DNA from: JAENWD01 sp963796915
GTDB taxonomy: Bacteria > Acidobacteriota > Vicinamibacteria > Vicinamibacterales > JAENWD01
DNA: 64,000 nucleotides
Direction of reading: 5' to 3'
Assembly: GCA_963796915.1 (NCBI GenBank)
Contig: CAWCNI010000002.1
Location: forward strand, 372,001-436,000
Position 1 is the stretch's first letter; the number at the start of each line of letters is the position of its first letter. The notes under the pieces are model-generated. The model did not search any database. It saw only the letters and a program-made list of their open reading frames with translations, and was not told the origin of the DNA. Below are positions 54,114 through 63,147 of this stretch, one piece after another. The position numbers and the translations under genes are program-made.

Positions 54114-57086
54114 CTACTGCGTCGGCCGCAGCACCTGACGGAACGTGTAGGTGTTGACGTCCCTGAATGCCGGCGACTTCGGCGGCAGCAGTGAGAGCTG
54201 CAGGAACTCGGTGTCGAACTTGTAGCCGCGGCTTGGCGCGCCATACACGTTCGTGCAGCACTTGTAGGTCCCGATTGCCTGCCGGCTCGTGTAGAAGCTG
54301 ATGATCGACCCGCGGTAGTTCACGGTGCGGCTGCCGGCTTCCAGGTAGCGCAGGAAGTTGTGGGCGCCGCCGTCGGTCCCGAAGTCACGCTTGCTGCTGT
54401 CGGCCCAGCCTGGCTTCTGGAACGACAGCCCCTTGCCAGCAACAATGGCCAGCCGATACCAGGTGTCGGTGCCCGCCCGCTTGGCAGGGTCGTCCGCGCC
54501 GTAGCAGGTGTTGGCATACGGCGCCGTGCCCGTGCAGCTCGTGTTCATGTAGGTGAACGTCCGCAGGTCGTTCCAGGCGTTCGAGAGCAGCGTCACCGCA
54601 TCCGCGATGACTGCGCTCGGGCGATGGTCGGTCTGCGCCGTGCCGAACCCGGGGTTCGTACCGGTGCCGGTGTTGTAGTTGCCCTCGATGTAGACGGGGT
54701 TCTCCGCGACGATCGTCAGCCCGCGTCCGGCCGGGAGGACCGTCAGCGGAGAAATCGCGCTGTTGCCCGTCGTGCCCGCGGCATCGGTGATCTTGACCGC
54801 CCGGCGATAGAAGAGCGGCGGGTTCGATCGGGCCACGCGGCTCGACACTGTCGTCATGATCGTCGAGGCGCCTGACACCGGGCTGAGGGTGCGCAGCGCC
54901 GGCACCGAGGGCACGCCGCCGTAGGTGTCGAGGTTGCTGCCGTCGCCGTCCATGTCGACGGCGTTGACGTCTTCGCCCTGATCCAGGACGTTGTTGGGCA
55001 CGCCGTTGGCGTCGGCCGGGTTGATGACGTCCTCCATGCCGAACTCGCCGGTCTCCTTCCCGGCCAACGCACCGGCTGCCGGCCGCGCGTTGCCGCGACG
55101 GTCCGAGATGTAGACGACGTAGCCGCCGTCGGAGAACTCCGCCGTCGGGCCGAAGCCGCCGGCGCCGATCGTCCCGGCGAGCCAGCGCGCGAGGTTTCGC
55201 ACGTCGAGCTCGATGTAGCTCATCGCGCCGCCCAGCGTGGCCGTCTGCACTGTCGTCGCGTTGGCGTCGCGGATGTTGCCCTCACGCGGATCGAACAGGA
55301 CGTTGGGGATGTAGTCGAACTGGTTCTGGCTCGGGTTCGTGTTGCCCGCGGCCAGGAACCCGCACGGCCGGAGCGGGTTGTGATCGTCGCGCACGCGCTG
55401 CAGGCGGAGCACGGCGTCCGGGCTGATGTTGGCGCAGGGCGGCGCGTTGCCGTTGTCCGGCGCGGTGCCCCAGACGTAGTCGTTCAGGTAGTACTTGTCG
55501 CCCGCGAGCACGAACCCCGCCACGGCGGCAGTGCCCGGGTCCCGCAGCGACAGCCGTCGCCCGGTGAACCCCAGCTTCAGGATGTCCTGCGTCACGTCCA
55601 ACCAGGTGCCGTCGGGGTGCTGCAGCTCGATCTTGATGTACCCGGTGATGAGCGGCGTGTTCTTCGTCACGAACTCGCCGACGCCAGCGTAGAAGGAGTT
55701 CGAGGGGTTCGGCCCGCCAGAGTCCGCCGAACCTCCGGCCGTGTAACCGGGGTTGCCGGGATAGAACTTGGCGGCAACCGCTGCGCCCGCGGGGAACACG
55801 TTGGTGTACTTGGCCACGCTCTGATCCCACCACGCGAATGGCGATGTCGGCGCGTTGGCAATAGGCGCGCGGCTGACGTCCCTGTACCAGGCCGGCGTTC
55901 CGCCCTGGTTGCCGAGCAGCGTCGTGAGGTCGATTGGATCCGCAGCCGTGACGCCCGGCAGGTTCTTGATGTCGTTCATCGTGTCCGACAGCAGAATCCG
56001 GACGCTGGCCCTCGCGTAGTAGCGCTGGGCGTAGATGGCCGGGTTGGCCGTGTCTTCGTTCGAGTTCACCACGGGACGACGCAGCAGGTCGATCGGCTGC
56101 GCGCCCAGCTGCACCAGCGGCAGCACGAGCGACTTCGCGCCGGTGCGCGCGTTCTTCAGGTTGCCGCGGAACTTCGTCACCGACGTCGTGGTCCAGTTCG
56201 GCGTCTGGTTTTCACCGGGCGCCGGGATCACGCCGGTCTGCGGCGCCGGCGGCAGCTGCGGTGCAGCGGCAGCCCAGCTGCCTTCGTTCTGCTCGAGCGT
56301 GTCGCCGGTCGTGTCAGTGCCGTCGCGGGCGATGCGCACGGTGCCGTTGTAGTTGCTGGAGTTGAGCCAGCCGTTGGACAGGTTGGTCCGCACGATCTCG
56401 CCAACCGCGGTGATGCGATTGCGGAGCCACAGCGTCGAGCCGTCGCCTTCGGCCAGGAACAGGTTCTGGTTGGTGTGGACGGCGCCGCCGAAGTCGAAGT
56501 TGGGACCGGCGAAGAAGCTCAGGTCGTTGTCCGAAAAGACGCCGAACTGGAACGCCGGGATCAGCATGGTGAACATCTTCCGGCGCATCCGCGCTTCACC
56601 GCCGGTCGCCGTCTGCGCCGTCACCTCGATCTCAAACGGCGTCGCGATGCCCTGCAGCCCCTGGTACGGGCCGTCGTTGATCGTCCGCGGTGCCCCTTCA
56701 GTGTCAGGGAACCCGTCGTTGTCGGCATCGGTGAACTTGATTTGATAGCCGGAGTCGCCGCCGGGCGAGACGAACTGCACGCCCAGGTTGGCCGGGAATG
56801 CCGGCTGCGCCACAGTCAACGCCTGCACCTGGGCGCTCGTCGGCCGGTACTGCGCCGCGAACAACTGCCCCAGATTGGCGGTCAGCTGCTCGAGCCCGCC
56901 GTGCGCCGCCGCGTACGCGACCGTCTGGTCGCGGTTGCGGTAGGACGACTTCTGCTCGTACGCGATGAGCGCCAGGAAGCCGACGAGGAGTGCCGACATC
57001 AGCAGCATCACGAGGATGGCCGAGATGAGGGCGACGCCCGACTGATCGGCGAGACGACGGCGAATATGGAAGCGGTGCATGGACAT
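54114..57086 (-). CDS. pilX: Very large PilX-like minor pilin
   Basis: 990 residues with a type IV prepilin N-terminus: basic leader, Gly17 cleavage site and VALISAILVMLLMSALLVGFLA, lacking Glu5 as in PilX/GspK proteins. After the pilin helix comes a long beta-rich extracellular region with FTDADNDGFPDTEG and VDMDGDGSNLDTYGG (Ca-binding loops of EF-hand or dockerin type) and four cysteines near the C-terminus (TSCTGTAPYANTCYG, TYKCCTN). Most PilX proteins are about 200 residues, so this is a pilin-anchored tip protein that may replace PilY1; no pilY1 is in the window. Last gene of the pilin operon, 9 bases after pilW. Confidence 0.82.
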   Translation of the reverse strand: MSMHRFHIRRRLADQSGVALISAILVMLLMSALLVGFLALIAYEQKSSYRNRDQTVAYAAAHGGLEQLTANLGQLFAAQYRPTSAQVQALTVAQPAFPANLGVQFVSPGGDSGYQIKFTDADNDGFPDTEGAPRTINDGPYQGLQGIATPFEIEVTAQTATGGEARMRRKMFTMLIPAFQFGVFSDNDLSFFAGPNFDFGGAVHTNQNLFLAEGDGSTLWLRNRITAVGEIVRTNLSNGWLNSSNYNGTVRIARDGTDTTGDTLEQNEGSWAAAAPQLPPAPQTGVIPAPGENQTPNWTTTSVTKFRGNLKNARTGAKSLVLPLVQLGAQPIDLLRRPVVNSNEDTANPAIYAQRYYARASVRILLSDTMNDIKNLPGVTAADPIDLTTLLGNQGGTPAWYRDVSRAPIANAPTSPFAWWDQSVAKYTNVFPAGAAVAAKFYPGNPGYTAGGSADSGGPNPSNSFYAGVGEFVTKNTPLITGYIKIELQHPDGTWLDVTQDILKLGFTGRRLSLRDPGTAAVAGFVLAGDKYYLNDYVWGTAPDNGNAPPCANISPDAVLRLQRVRDDHNPLRPCGFLAAGNTNPSQNQFDYIPNVLFDPREGNIRDANATTVQTATLGGAMSYIELDVRNLARWLAGTIGAGGFGPTAEFSDGGYVVYISDRRGNARPAAGALAGKETGEFGMEDVINPADANGVPNNVLDQGEDVNAVDMDGDGSNLDTYGGVPSVPALRTLSPVSGASTIMTTVSSRVARSNPPLFYRRAVKITDAAGTTGNSAISPLTVLPAGRGLTIVAENPVYIEGNYNTGTGTNPGFGTAQTDHRPSAVIADAVTLLSNAWNDLRTFTYMNTSCTGTAPYANTCYGADDPAKRAGTDTWYRLAIVAGKGLSFQKPGWADSSKRDFGTDGGAHNFLRYLEAGSRTVNYRGSIISFYTSRQAIGTYKCCTNVYGAPSRGYKFDTEFLQLSLLPPKSPAFRDVNTYTFRQVLRPTQ

Positions 57087-57095
57087 GGCTCCGGA

Positions 57096-58121
57096 CTAGA
57101 GGTAGCGGTCGACCAGGGCCAGACTCCGCAGGCTCACCTGGGTCGTCATCGTCGTGCGCAGGAAATCCCCGGTGTTCGAAAGCTTCTTGTCCGAGCGAGC
57201 GGCCAGGAAGATGTTGATCTTTCGAATCTGGGTCGGGTTGGCCGGATTGCCGACGTCGACGGGGTTGGTGATGCCGTCGACGAGGTCGTAGCTGAATTGC
57301 AGGTTCTCGATCCACGACGCGACCCGCTGCGGCGCCCGCATGTTGATCTGCCGCAGCAGCTGCAGGCGGCCGGTGGCGACGTTCTGCGCAACCCAGTAGG
57401 TGATCATCCGGACGCGCGTCACGTGGACGACGAAGCTTGGCTTCGTGTCATCGGGATCGAGCAGCTGGATTCCTCCGTTGGGCGCGTCCGGCTGGTTGAT
57501 CTGCATCGCGTCGCCGTCGTCGAAGCGCGCGATCTTGTTCGAGTCGAAGCCGGTGACCATCTGCAGCGCCGTGCCTTGTCCGTTCACTGTCAGCATCAGC
57601 AGGTCGCCGGCCGCGAGCGGGTCCGGGATACCGGTGACGGCATTGCCAAAGGTGGCCGTCCGGCCGTCGGTGCTCATGTTGGCGTCCTGGTCCTCGAACG
57701 TCGTGTCCGCGGAGAGGATCGTGATCACGTCGTTGCCGGTCACGCCGTTGATCGCCGGTGCCAGCCCGCTGCCGGGAATCACCGCCGAGAAGTCTGTCGT
57801 GCCGGCGGGGAACGTCCCGAGGTTGGGCCCGGGCCGGTTGATCAGCTTCGTGCCGGCGCCGCTCGGGACTGGCAGGGTCTTGCCGTTCGGCAGGCCGTCC
57901 CCGACGGAGATGAAGTCACGGACGAGCAGGTCCAGCGCGACGCGCAGGTTGTCGTCGAGGTCGATCCGCTGCTGAGACGCGCGGCTCAGATTGACGGCGT
58001 CCTTGAACGCCACCATCGTCCCGCCCATCACGACGAGCGTGATCAGGAGAGCGATGAGCAGCTCCGGCAGCGAGAAGCCGCGTTGGTCCGACGAGTTGGC
58101 AAGTCGATGACGCATGGCCAT
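57096..58121 (-). CDS. pilW: PilW-like minor pilin
   Basis: 341 residues from ATG 58121 (a second ATG two codons later is equally possible). Prepilin signal SDQRG-FSLPELLIALLITLVVMGG: cleavage after Gly15, Phe at +1, Glu at +5. The remainder is a single beta-rich domain with VRDFISVGDGLPNG, DVITILSADTTFEDQD and RVASWIENLQFSYDLVDG, typical of PilW/GspJ. It lies between pilV and pilX, with 4 and 9 bases to its neighbours. Part of the priming complex at the tip of the type IV pilus. Confidence 0.85.
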   Translation of the reverse strand: MAMRHRLANSSDQRGFSLPELLIALLITLVVMGGTMVAFKDAVNLSRASQQRIDLDDNLRVALDLLVRDFISVGDGLPNGKTLPVPSGAGTKLINRPGPNLGTFPAGTTDFSAVIPGSGLAPAINGVTGNDVITILSADTTFEDQDANMSTDGRTATFGNAVTGIPDPLAAGDLLMLTVNGQGTALQMVTGFDSNKIARFDDGDAMQINQPDAPNGGIQLLDPDDTKPSFVVHVTRVRMITYWVAQNVATGRLQLLRQINMRAPQRVASWIENLQFSYDLVDGITNPVDVGNPANPTQIRKINIFLAARSDKKLSNTGDFLRTTMTTQVSLRSLALVDRYL

Positions 58122-58125
58122 GGTC

Positions 58126-58692
58126 TCAGGCGAATGACGAGATGTAGGTGACCAGCGTGAAGGACTGCGGGACGTTGCCCTGGCCCTTGTAGGTGATGGT
58201 CACAGTGAGACGGCGGAGCGCCGGGCTGCCAGGCACGTCGTCGATGGCAATCTGGCGCGTGAAGTCCACCAGCGGAATGTGAATGTCGTCGGCGGTGCCC
58301 ATCTTGCCGTCGGGACCCGGCATGTCGGTCGACTCGTACACGTAAGGGCAGTACGGGGTCGCCACCGAGGTGCAGTCGTCGGCAGTGTTGGTCATGCCGT
58401 CCTGGCCCGCCATCCGGAGCGACGTCGCGGCGTTGGCAAAGATGCCGCCGTCCTTGACGTTGCGAATCTGGGCCCAGGTCACGGTCTTGGTGTCGCGGGC
58501 CGTGTGAACGCTCTCGACGGCTTCACGCGCCTTTTCACGCGCGATCATGCCGTTGACCGAGCTCGAGGACTGCTTGAGCGCCAGGCCGAACACCTGCGCC
58601 ATGCTCAGCAGCCCGACGCTCAGGACGCCGACCGCGATGATTGCCTCGACCAGCGTCGAGCCCTGTTCGTTCTTGAAGCCTTGGCGTGTCAT
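58126..58692 (-). CDS. pilV: PilV-like minor pilin
   Basis: 188 residues. Start taken at ATG 58692, a few bases after a GAGG ribosome-binding sequence; ATG 58713 would overlap the upstream gene. Prepilin signal NEQG-STLVEAIIAVGVLSVGLL: cleavage after Gly11, Ser (not Phe) at +1, Glu at +5. The body has two cysteines (DDCTSVATPYCPYVY) that probably make one disulphide, and the end LTVTITYKGQGNVPQSF is typical of PilV/GspI. Operon order FimT-PilV-PilW-PilX is the usual minor pilin order. Confidence 0.84.
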   Translation of the reverse strand: MTRQGFKNEQGSTLVEAIIAVGVLSVGLLSMAQVFGLALKQSSSSVNGMIAREKAREAVESVHTARDTKTVTWAQIRNVKDGGIFANAATSLRMAGQDGMTNTADDCTSVATPYCPYVYESTDMPGPDGKMGTADDIHIPLVDFTRQIAIDDVPGSPALRRLTVTITYKGQGNVPQSFTLVTYISSFA

Positions 58693-58700
58693 GACTGTCC

Positions 58701-59285
58701 TCAATCTGCCCACTGCTTGTTCGCGACCGCGTAGCGATGCACGAGCGCCGTCGGGCCGAAGATCGTGACGCCGTGCAGCGAGGTCAGGTCGCCGGGAATG
58801 CCGATGAACGCCGACCCGTTGCGCGGCTCGCCGGTCTCGTCGACGAACGTGCCTTCCGAGGTGAAGAGGAGTGTCTTCGCGTCGCCGAAGTCGATCGCCG
58901 CGGCCTTGCCGAAGGCGTCCGGCGAGTCCGGCACGTCGGACGGCAACTTGACGAACTGGACGCCGTATTCCATCGTCACGCGCCCAAGCTCAGTGACGAC
59001 GCCCGTTTCCACGGAGCCGTTCACTTCACGTCGGCCCCAGGTGACGACGTTCGGGGCGATGAACTGGACCTCGATGTTCCGGCGGCTCGCGATCGCGGCT
59101 TCACGAGCCTCGCGCAGTGCGCCTTCGAGCTCCTTGGCGGCGCTGTCCGCCTTGCTCATGCCGAGCGTGTTGCGTGTCACCAGGGCAGCCATGCCCATGG
59201 CGGTGCCGAGAATGCCAATGACGACGAGCAACTCGACGAGCGAGAAGCCGGCGTCCTTCATCAGTCGCGAATGGTTGGTCCGCAT
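58701..59285 (-). CDS. fimT: FimT/GspH-like minor pilin, first gene of minor pilin operon
   Basis: 194 residues from ATG 59285. Prepilin signal MKDAG-FSLVELLVVIGILGTAMG with canonical Gly13/Phe14 and Glu at +5. Then a pilin helix (AAKELEGALREAREAAIASR) and a short beta-rich C-terminus (TLLFTSEGTFVDETGEPR) typical of FimT/GspH. Methionine 9 could be an alternative start. It heads the four-gene minor pilin operon, directly downstream of a sigma-54-like promoter, consistent with RpoN control of pilins in other bacteria. Confidence 0.84.
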   Translation of the reverse strand: MRTNHSRLMKDAGFSLVELLVVIGILGTAMGMAALVTRNTLGMSKADSAAKELEGALREAREAAIASRRNIEVQFIAPNVVTWGRREVNGSVETGVVTELGRVTMEYGVQFVKLPSDVPDSPDAFGKAAAIDFGDAKTLLFTSEGTFVDETGEPRNGSAFIGIPGDLTSLHGVTIFGPTALVHRYAVANKQWAD

Positions 59286-59304
59286 GGTCGTTGCGCCTCA
59301 GAAG

Positions 59305-59320
59305 GGCAAGGGCGGTGCCC
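59305..59320 (-). promoter_or_regulatory. Sigma-54-like promoter for minor pilin operon
   Basis: Minus strand GGGCACCGCCCTTGCC matches TGGCACG-N4-TTGCW at GGCAC and TTGC with exact spacing. Predicted start near 59295, 10 bases before the fimT ATG. The rest of the 209-base gap (59286-59494) shows nothing else. Confidence 0.5.
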
Positions 59321-59494
59321 GATCCGGCGGCCGGGCGCTGGATCGCAACGAACGACTTGCGGGTAAAGGATTTAGGGGAGGACGCGACGACAAGAGCCGC
59401 CGGGCAGCGCGTGCTGAAATCGGACGCGCGCGAACAATTCTGCGGCGCCGCGGACGTCTGCCTGACGACCGACAACCCGCGCGTCTGTCACACG

Positions 59495-61396
59495 TTAGCG
59501 TCGTTTTTCAGCGCTGAAGGCGACGAGCCACCGCTCGAGCACCCACATCGCCCACAGGGCGTAACTGTGGTCGACCGATCGCGTACGGTGCTCCTCGAAC
59601 CAGCGGCGCAGGACTGATTGATCGATCAGGCTCGCCGTGCGCGCGCCAGTGGCCAGCACCTCGTCGGCGAACTGGCCGGCCCCGACGCCGGCGATCCAGT
59701 CGGCGACGGGCGCCGTGAAGCCGCGCTTCGGCATCGATGCCAGCGCCGCGGGCAGCCGCTGGCGTGCCAGGGCGCGCAGGAACCACTTCCCTGTGGTGCC
59801 GCGCTGCCGGCGATCGCCGGGAATACGGAACGCCAGTTCGACGACCCGACGATCGAGCAGTGGGCAGCGCACCTCGAGGCCGTGCCGCATCGCCATGCGA
59901 TCCACCTTCACCAGAGGATCGTTGGGCATATAGACGTGAAGGTCGGCGTACTGAGCGCGTGTCAGCGCGTGCTGTGACGGGCAACGACGGTACGGATCGG
60001 TCACTGCCGTGAAGACCGGACTGCTGGCGGGATCGTCCGACGGCGCCTGGCCGAGCAGTTGACGCGTTCGATCTGGCTTGAGGAAGCAGAGGTCGACGTA
60101 ATAGGCCGCCGCCTCGTCCCGCGCCAGGTTGCGCAGGACACCGCCAAGGCGTAGCGGCCTGGGAATCTGTGGCGACCGCGGCCAGGCCGCCCCCATCCAG
60201 CCGGCCAGCCGTCGTCCCGGCACGCCGCCGGCCAGGCGGCGGGCGCGTGCCTCCCGCACGTGGGGCACGTAGCGGAAGTCGTAGCCGGCAAACGTCTCAT
60301 CGCCGCCATCGCCGCTCAGCGCCACGGTGACGTGCTCGCGCGCGGAGCGGGACACGTACCACGTCGGAATCGTCGACGAATCCGCCAGCGGCTCGCCGCA
60401 TCCGATGGTCGCCGCGGCGAGCACCTCGTCGAGTCGCGGCTCGACGACCTCTTCGTAGTGGCGCGAGTGACAGTACTCGGCCGTCAGGCGCGCGGCGTCG
60501 AGCTCGTTGTGCCCGGCCTGGTCGAAGCCCACAGTCGTCGTGACGAGACGGTCGCCGAGCGCTTCGGCCATGTACGAGACGACCAGGCCGGAATCGATGC
60601 CGCCGGACAGAAATGCGCCGAGCGGCACCTCGCTTTCGAGGCGCGCGCGAACAGCATTGCCAAGCTCCTCGTCGATCGCCGCCAGAAGGGCATCGTCGTC
60701 TCTGTCGTCGGTGTCGAACTCGGTGACATCCCAGTAGCGACGCGTTTCGATGCGGCCGTCTTTCAGCAGCATCCAGTGCGCCGGCGGCAGCTTGCGCGCG
60801 GCCTTGAAGATGCTGTCGGGCGCGAGGAAGTAGCCGAGCGACAGGTATCCCTCGAGCGCGCTCAGATCCAGCGTGCCGTCCCAGACCGGGCTGGCGCACA
60901 GCGCCTGCATCTCGCTGGCGAAGTGGAGGGCGCCGCCGAGCACGGCGTAGTAGAGCGGTTTCTTGCCGAGCCTGTCGCGCGCGATGAACGTGGTCCGCTG
61001 TCGCGTGTCGTAAATCGCGTACGCGAACATCCCGTCCAACCGGTCAACCGACGACGGTCCGTACTCCTCCCAGGCGTGGAGGATGGTCTCGGTGTCGGAG
61101 CGCGTCTTGAAGACGTGGCCCTTGCCCTCCAGCTCCCGCTGCAGCGCGTGGTAGTTGTAGATCTCGCCATTGAAGACGATCGTGCACGTGCCGTCTTCGT
61201 TGCTGATCGGCTGCGCGCCGCCGGCGACGTCGATGATCGCGAGGCGGCGGTGGCCGAGGACGGCGGACGGATGATCGTAGAAGCCGTCACCGTCGGGCCC
61301 GCGATGGCTGATGGCGTCGGCCATGCGGCGGACGGCCTGGCTCATGCCCGGCGCGAGCGGCCCTTCAAGCGACGTGATGCCGCAGATCCCGCACAC
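59495..61396 (-). CDS. asnB: Asparagine synthase-type amidotransferase, exosortase-A-system-associated type
   Basis: 633 residues. The glutaminase (Ntn) domain starts with catalytic Cys2 (MCGICGI) and shows AISHRGPDGDGFY, HRRLAIIDV, FNGEIYNYHAL and KTRSDTETIL. The synthetase domain has the ATP-binding SGGIDS at residues 264-269, LSGDGGDETFAGYD and VKVDRMAMRHGLEVRCPLLD. All key positions are intact. Homologues in exosortase A loci form a distinct group proposed to amidate sugars or to act in polysaccharide synthesis, rather than to make free asparagine; that reading is inference from context. It is adjacent to the GT4 stop (61397) with no gap. Confidence 0.9.
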   Translation of the reverse strand: MCGICGITSLEGPLAPGMSQAVRRMADAISHRGPDGDGFYDHPSAVLGHRRLAIIDVAGGAQPISNEDGTCTIVFNGEIYNYHALQRELEGKGHVFKTRSDTETILHAWEEYGPSSVDRLDGMFAYAIYDTRQRTTFIARDRLGKKPLYYAVLGGALHFASEMQALCASPVWDGTLDLSALEGYLSLGYFLAPDSIFKAARKLPPAHWMLLKDGRIETRRYWDVTEFDTDDRDDDALLAAIDEELGNAVRARLESEVPLGAFLSGGIDSGLVVSYMAEALGDRLVTTTVGFDQAGHNELDAARLTAEYCHSRHYEEVVEPRLDEVLAAATIGCGEPLADSSTIPTWYVSRSAREHVTVALSGDGGDETFAGYDFRYVPHVREARARRLAGGVPGRRLAGWMGAAWPRSPQIPRPLRLGGVLRNLARDEAAAYYVDLCFLKPDRTRQLLGQAPSDDPASSPVFTAVTDPYRRCPSQHALTRAQYADLHVYMPNDPLVKVDRMAMRHGLEVRCPLLDRRVVELAFRIPGDRRQRGTTGKWFLRALARQRLPAALASMPKRGFTAPVADWIAGVGAGQFADEVLATGARTASLIDQSVLRRWFEEHRTRSVDHSYALWAMWVLERWLVAFSAEKRR

Positions 61397-62512
61397 TCAG
61401 TGCGCTCCCCGATACATGTCCAGGTACGTGTTGACCATGCGATCGATCGTGAATTGCCGCGCCACGCGCTCGCGCGCCTTATGCCCGAGCGTGCGCCGGC
61501 GATCCGCATCCGACGCCAGCCGCGCCACTGCGCTGGCGAGTGCCGCCGGATCGCGAGCGGGCACCAGCTCCCCGCAGTCGGGCGTGACCACTTCCGGTGT
61601 GCCGCCGACGCTGGTCGCCACGACCGGGAGCCCGGCGGCCATCGCCTCGAGAATCGTCAGCGACACGCCTTCGCTGATGGAGGAGTTGACATAGACGTCG
61701 ACGGCGGCGAGCCATCGTCGCGCGTCGTCCCGGTGCCCGAGGAACCTCACCCTGTCGGCCACGGCCAGTTCCTTTGCCTGCGCTTCGAGGCGCTGCCGTT
61801 CAGGACCATCGCCGACGACGACCAGCGCGCAGCCGGTGGCGGCCAGAGATGGCTGGGCGAGGGCCGCGAGCAGGGTGCCGTAGTCCTTCACGGGATCCAG
61901 GCGCGCCACGGTGCCAAGCACTATCGTCTCACGGCCGAAGCCCAGGTCCTGCCGGGCGCGGTCGCGATCGTCGGCAGAGGGGAGCGGGCCGAGGTCGATG
62001 CCGTTGTGGACGACTTCCACTCGCCCTGCCGGAAACCCCTCCTGCACCATGTGCTCGCGCAGGTTCGCCGACACCGAGACAATCCGGTCCGCCACGCGGG
62101 CGAGCCACGGGTTGACCATCCGCCGCTTCGGCGACGGCGGCGCGTCACTGAGCCGGCCGTGCTCGGTGAAAATCACGCGCAGGCCGGGACGGCGCAGGCG
62201 CGCCAGCGCGCCGTAGACAAACGGCGAGTACTGGTGGCAATGGAGCACGGTCGCCTGCACCGCAGCGGCCGCTGCCGCGATGCGCGAGCCGAGGCCGGGG
62301 TGAAATCCCGGCTGCCGGCCGGCGACTGTCAGCGGCACCCCGTCGCGCTGCAGTTGCAGACCCCAGGCGCCGGCCTCGTCGAGGCAACAGACGGCCTGGG
62401 TCGAGTCGGCGTCAAGGCGCTTGACCAGCTCGAGGACCAGCCGCTCGGTCCCGCCCGGCGCGAGCGTCAGGACGACCTGAAGGACGCGCGGGCGTTCGAT
62501 CAATGGCGCCAA
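61397..62512 (-). CDS. Family 4 glycosyltransferase, PEP-CTERM/exosortase-associated type
   Basis: 371 residues. LQVVLTLAPGGTERLVLELVKRL carries the GGTE acceptor-side loop seen in exosortase-associated GT4 enzymes. The donor domain has VEVVHNGIDLGPL, IVLGTVARLDPVKDYGTLL, LVVVGDGPERQRLE, VYVNSSISEGVSLTILEAMAAG (EX7E) and VGGTPEVVTPDCGELV. Complete. Directly upstream of the AsnB-like gene, with stop and ATG adjacent, so they work together, probably in the polysaccharide made alongside PEP-CTERM protein export. Sugar unknown. Confidence 0.9.
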   Translation of the reverse strand: MAPLIERPRVLQVVLTLAPGGTERLVLELVKRLDADSTQAVCCLDEAGAWGLQLQRDGVPLTVAGRQPGFHPGLGSRIAAAAAAVQATVLHCHQYSPFVYGALARLRRPGLRVIFTEHGRLSDAPPSPKRRMVNPWLARVADRIVSVSANLREHMVQEGFPAGRVEVVHNGIDLGPLPSADDRDRARQDLGFGRETIVLGTVARLDPVKDYGTLLAALAQPSLAATGCALVVVGDGPERQRLEAQAKELAVADRVRFLGHRDDARRWLAAVDVYVNSSISEGVSLTILEAMAAGLPVVATSVGGTPEVVTPDCGELVPARDPAALASAVARLASDADRRRTLGHKARERVARQFTIDRMVNTYLDMYRGAH

Positions 62513-62521
62513 CCGGGCCGC

Positions 62522-63116
62522 CTACTTGGCCGGGAGCTTGTCGATGAGTTTTTTGACGGCGTCTTCGATCACCTGCTTCCGCTGGGCCTCGTTGCGGTCG
62601 CGGTCGAGGCGCGTCGTCGCCGAACCGCGCCAGATGGCTCGACGATCCGCAACCACGTCCATGATGATCGAGCCTTCCTCGTAGACCTGCACGAACGACG
62701 TCGGTGCGATATACGGCGAGACGATCAGCGCGTAGCCGGTCGCGTACTGGTAGGTACTCGCCGATCGTGGAGGAGTCGAAGCCCGTGCCGTGCGACAGGT
62801 AGTAGACGATCTGCACGTTGGCCGCCGGACCTTCGACGCGCTTCCAGCCGCGAGCGGCGAGCAGCTGGTCGGCCTTCCCGATGATGATCGGGTCGACCTC
62901 TTTCTGCACCGTGGCGGGATCCCGCATGACTCCGGGCGCGACGTCGGTCTTCAGTGGAGGGCTCGGCAGCCACGCATAGGTCTTGATCGCGGCGAAGTCC
63001 ACGTTGGCTTCCCGCCGCGCCTCGACCTTGATCTTGGCGGCCTGTGCGGACGCGGCGACAAACAGGGCGATCGCGCAAATGCCGCCCAGCGCCTGGGCCC
63101 GATGGTGATTCGACAT
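62522..63116 (-). CDS. DUF4136 periplasmic protein, apparent frameshift near 62752
   Basis: ATG 63116 is preceded by GGAGGAATTG, a strong ribosome-binding site. A Sec signal (ALGGICAIALFVAASAQAA) leads KVEARREANVDFAAIKTYAWLP, the start of DUF4136. After SSTIGEY the frame changes; one frame over the protein continues YQYATGYALIVSPY, SIIMDVVADRRAIWRGSATT and KQVIEDAVKKLIDKLPAK, the standard end of the family, stopping at 62522. A one-base indel near 62748-62757 explains it. DUF4136 proteins are usually periplasmic or lipoproteins of unknown function; no lipobox Cys here. Confidence 0.8.
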
Positions 63117-63147
63117 CAATTCCTCCGTGTCGATTCTATCCGCCCGG

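Noticed and set aside
55380..58151. 923-residue plus-strand open frame
   Set aside because: Antisense to pilX and pilW, both of which have clear prepilin signals and family motifs.
59495..61396. AsnB-like gene as lasso-peptide cyclase partner of the HprK-like operon
   Set aside because: It has full AsnB length with an active glutaminase Cys2, lies 28 kb away and is coupled to an exosortase-type GT4.
60260..62884. 874-residue plus-strand open frame
   Set aside because: Opposite strand of the AsnB-like and GT4 genes; Arg/Val/His-rich product with no motif, an artefact of high GC.
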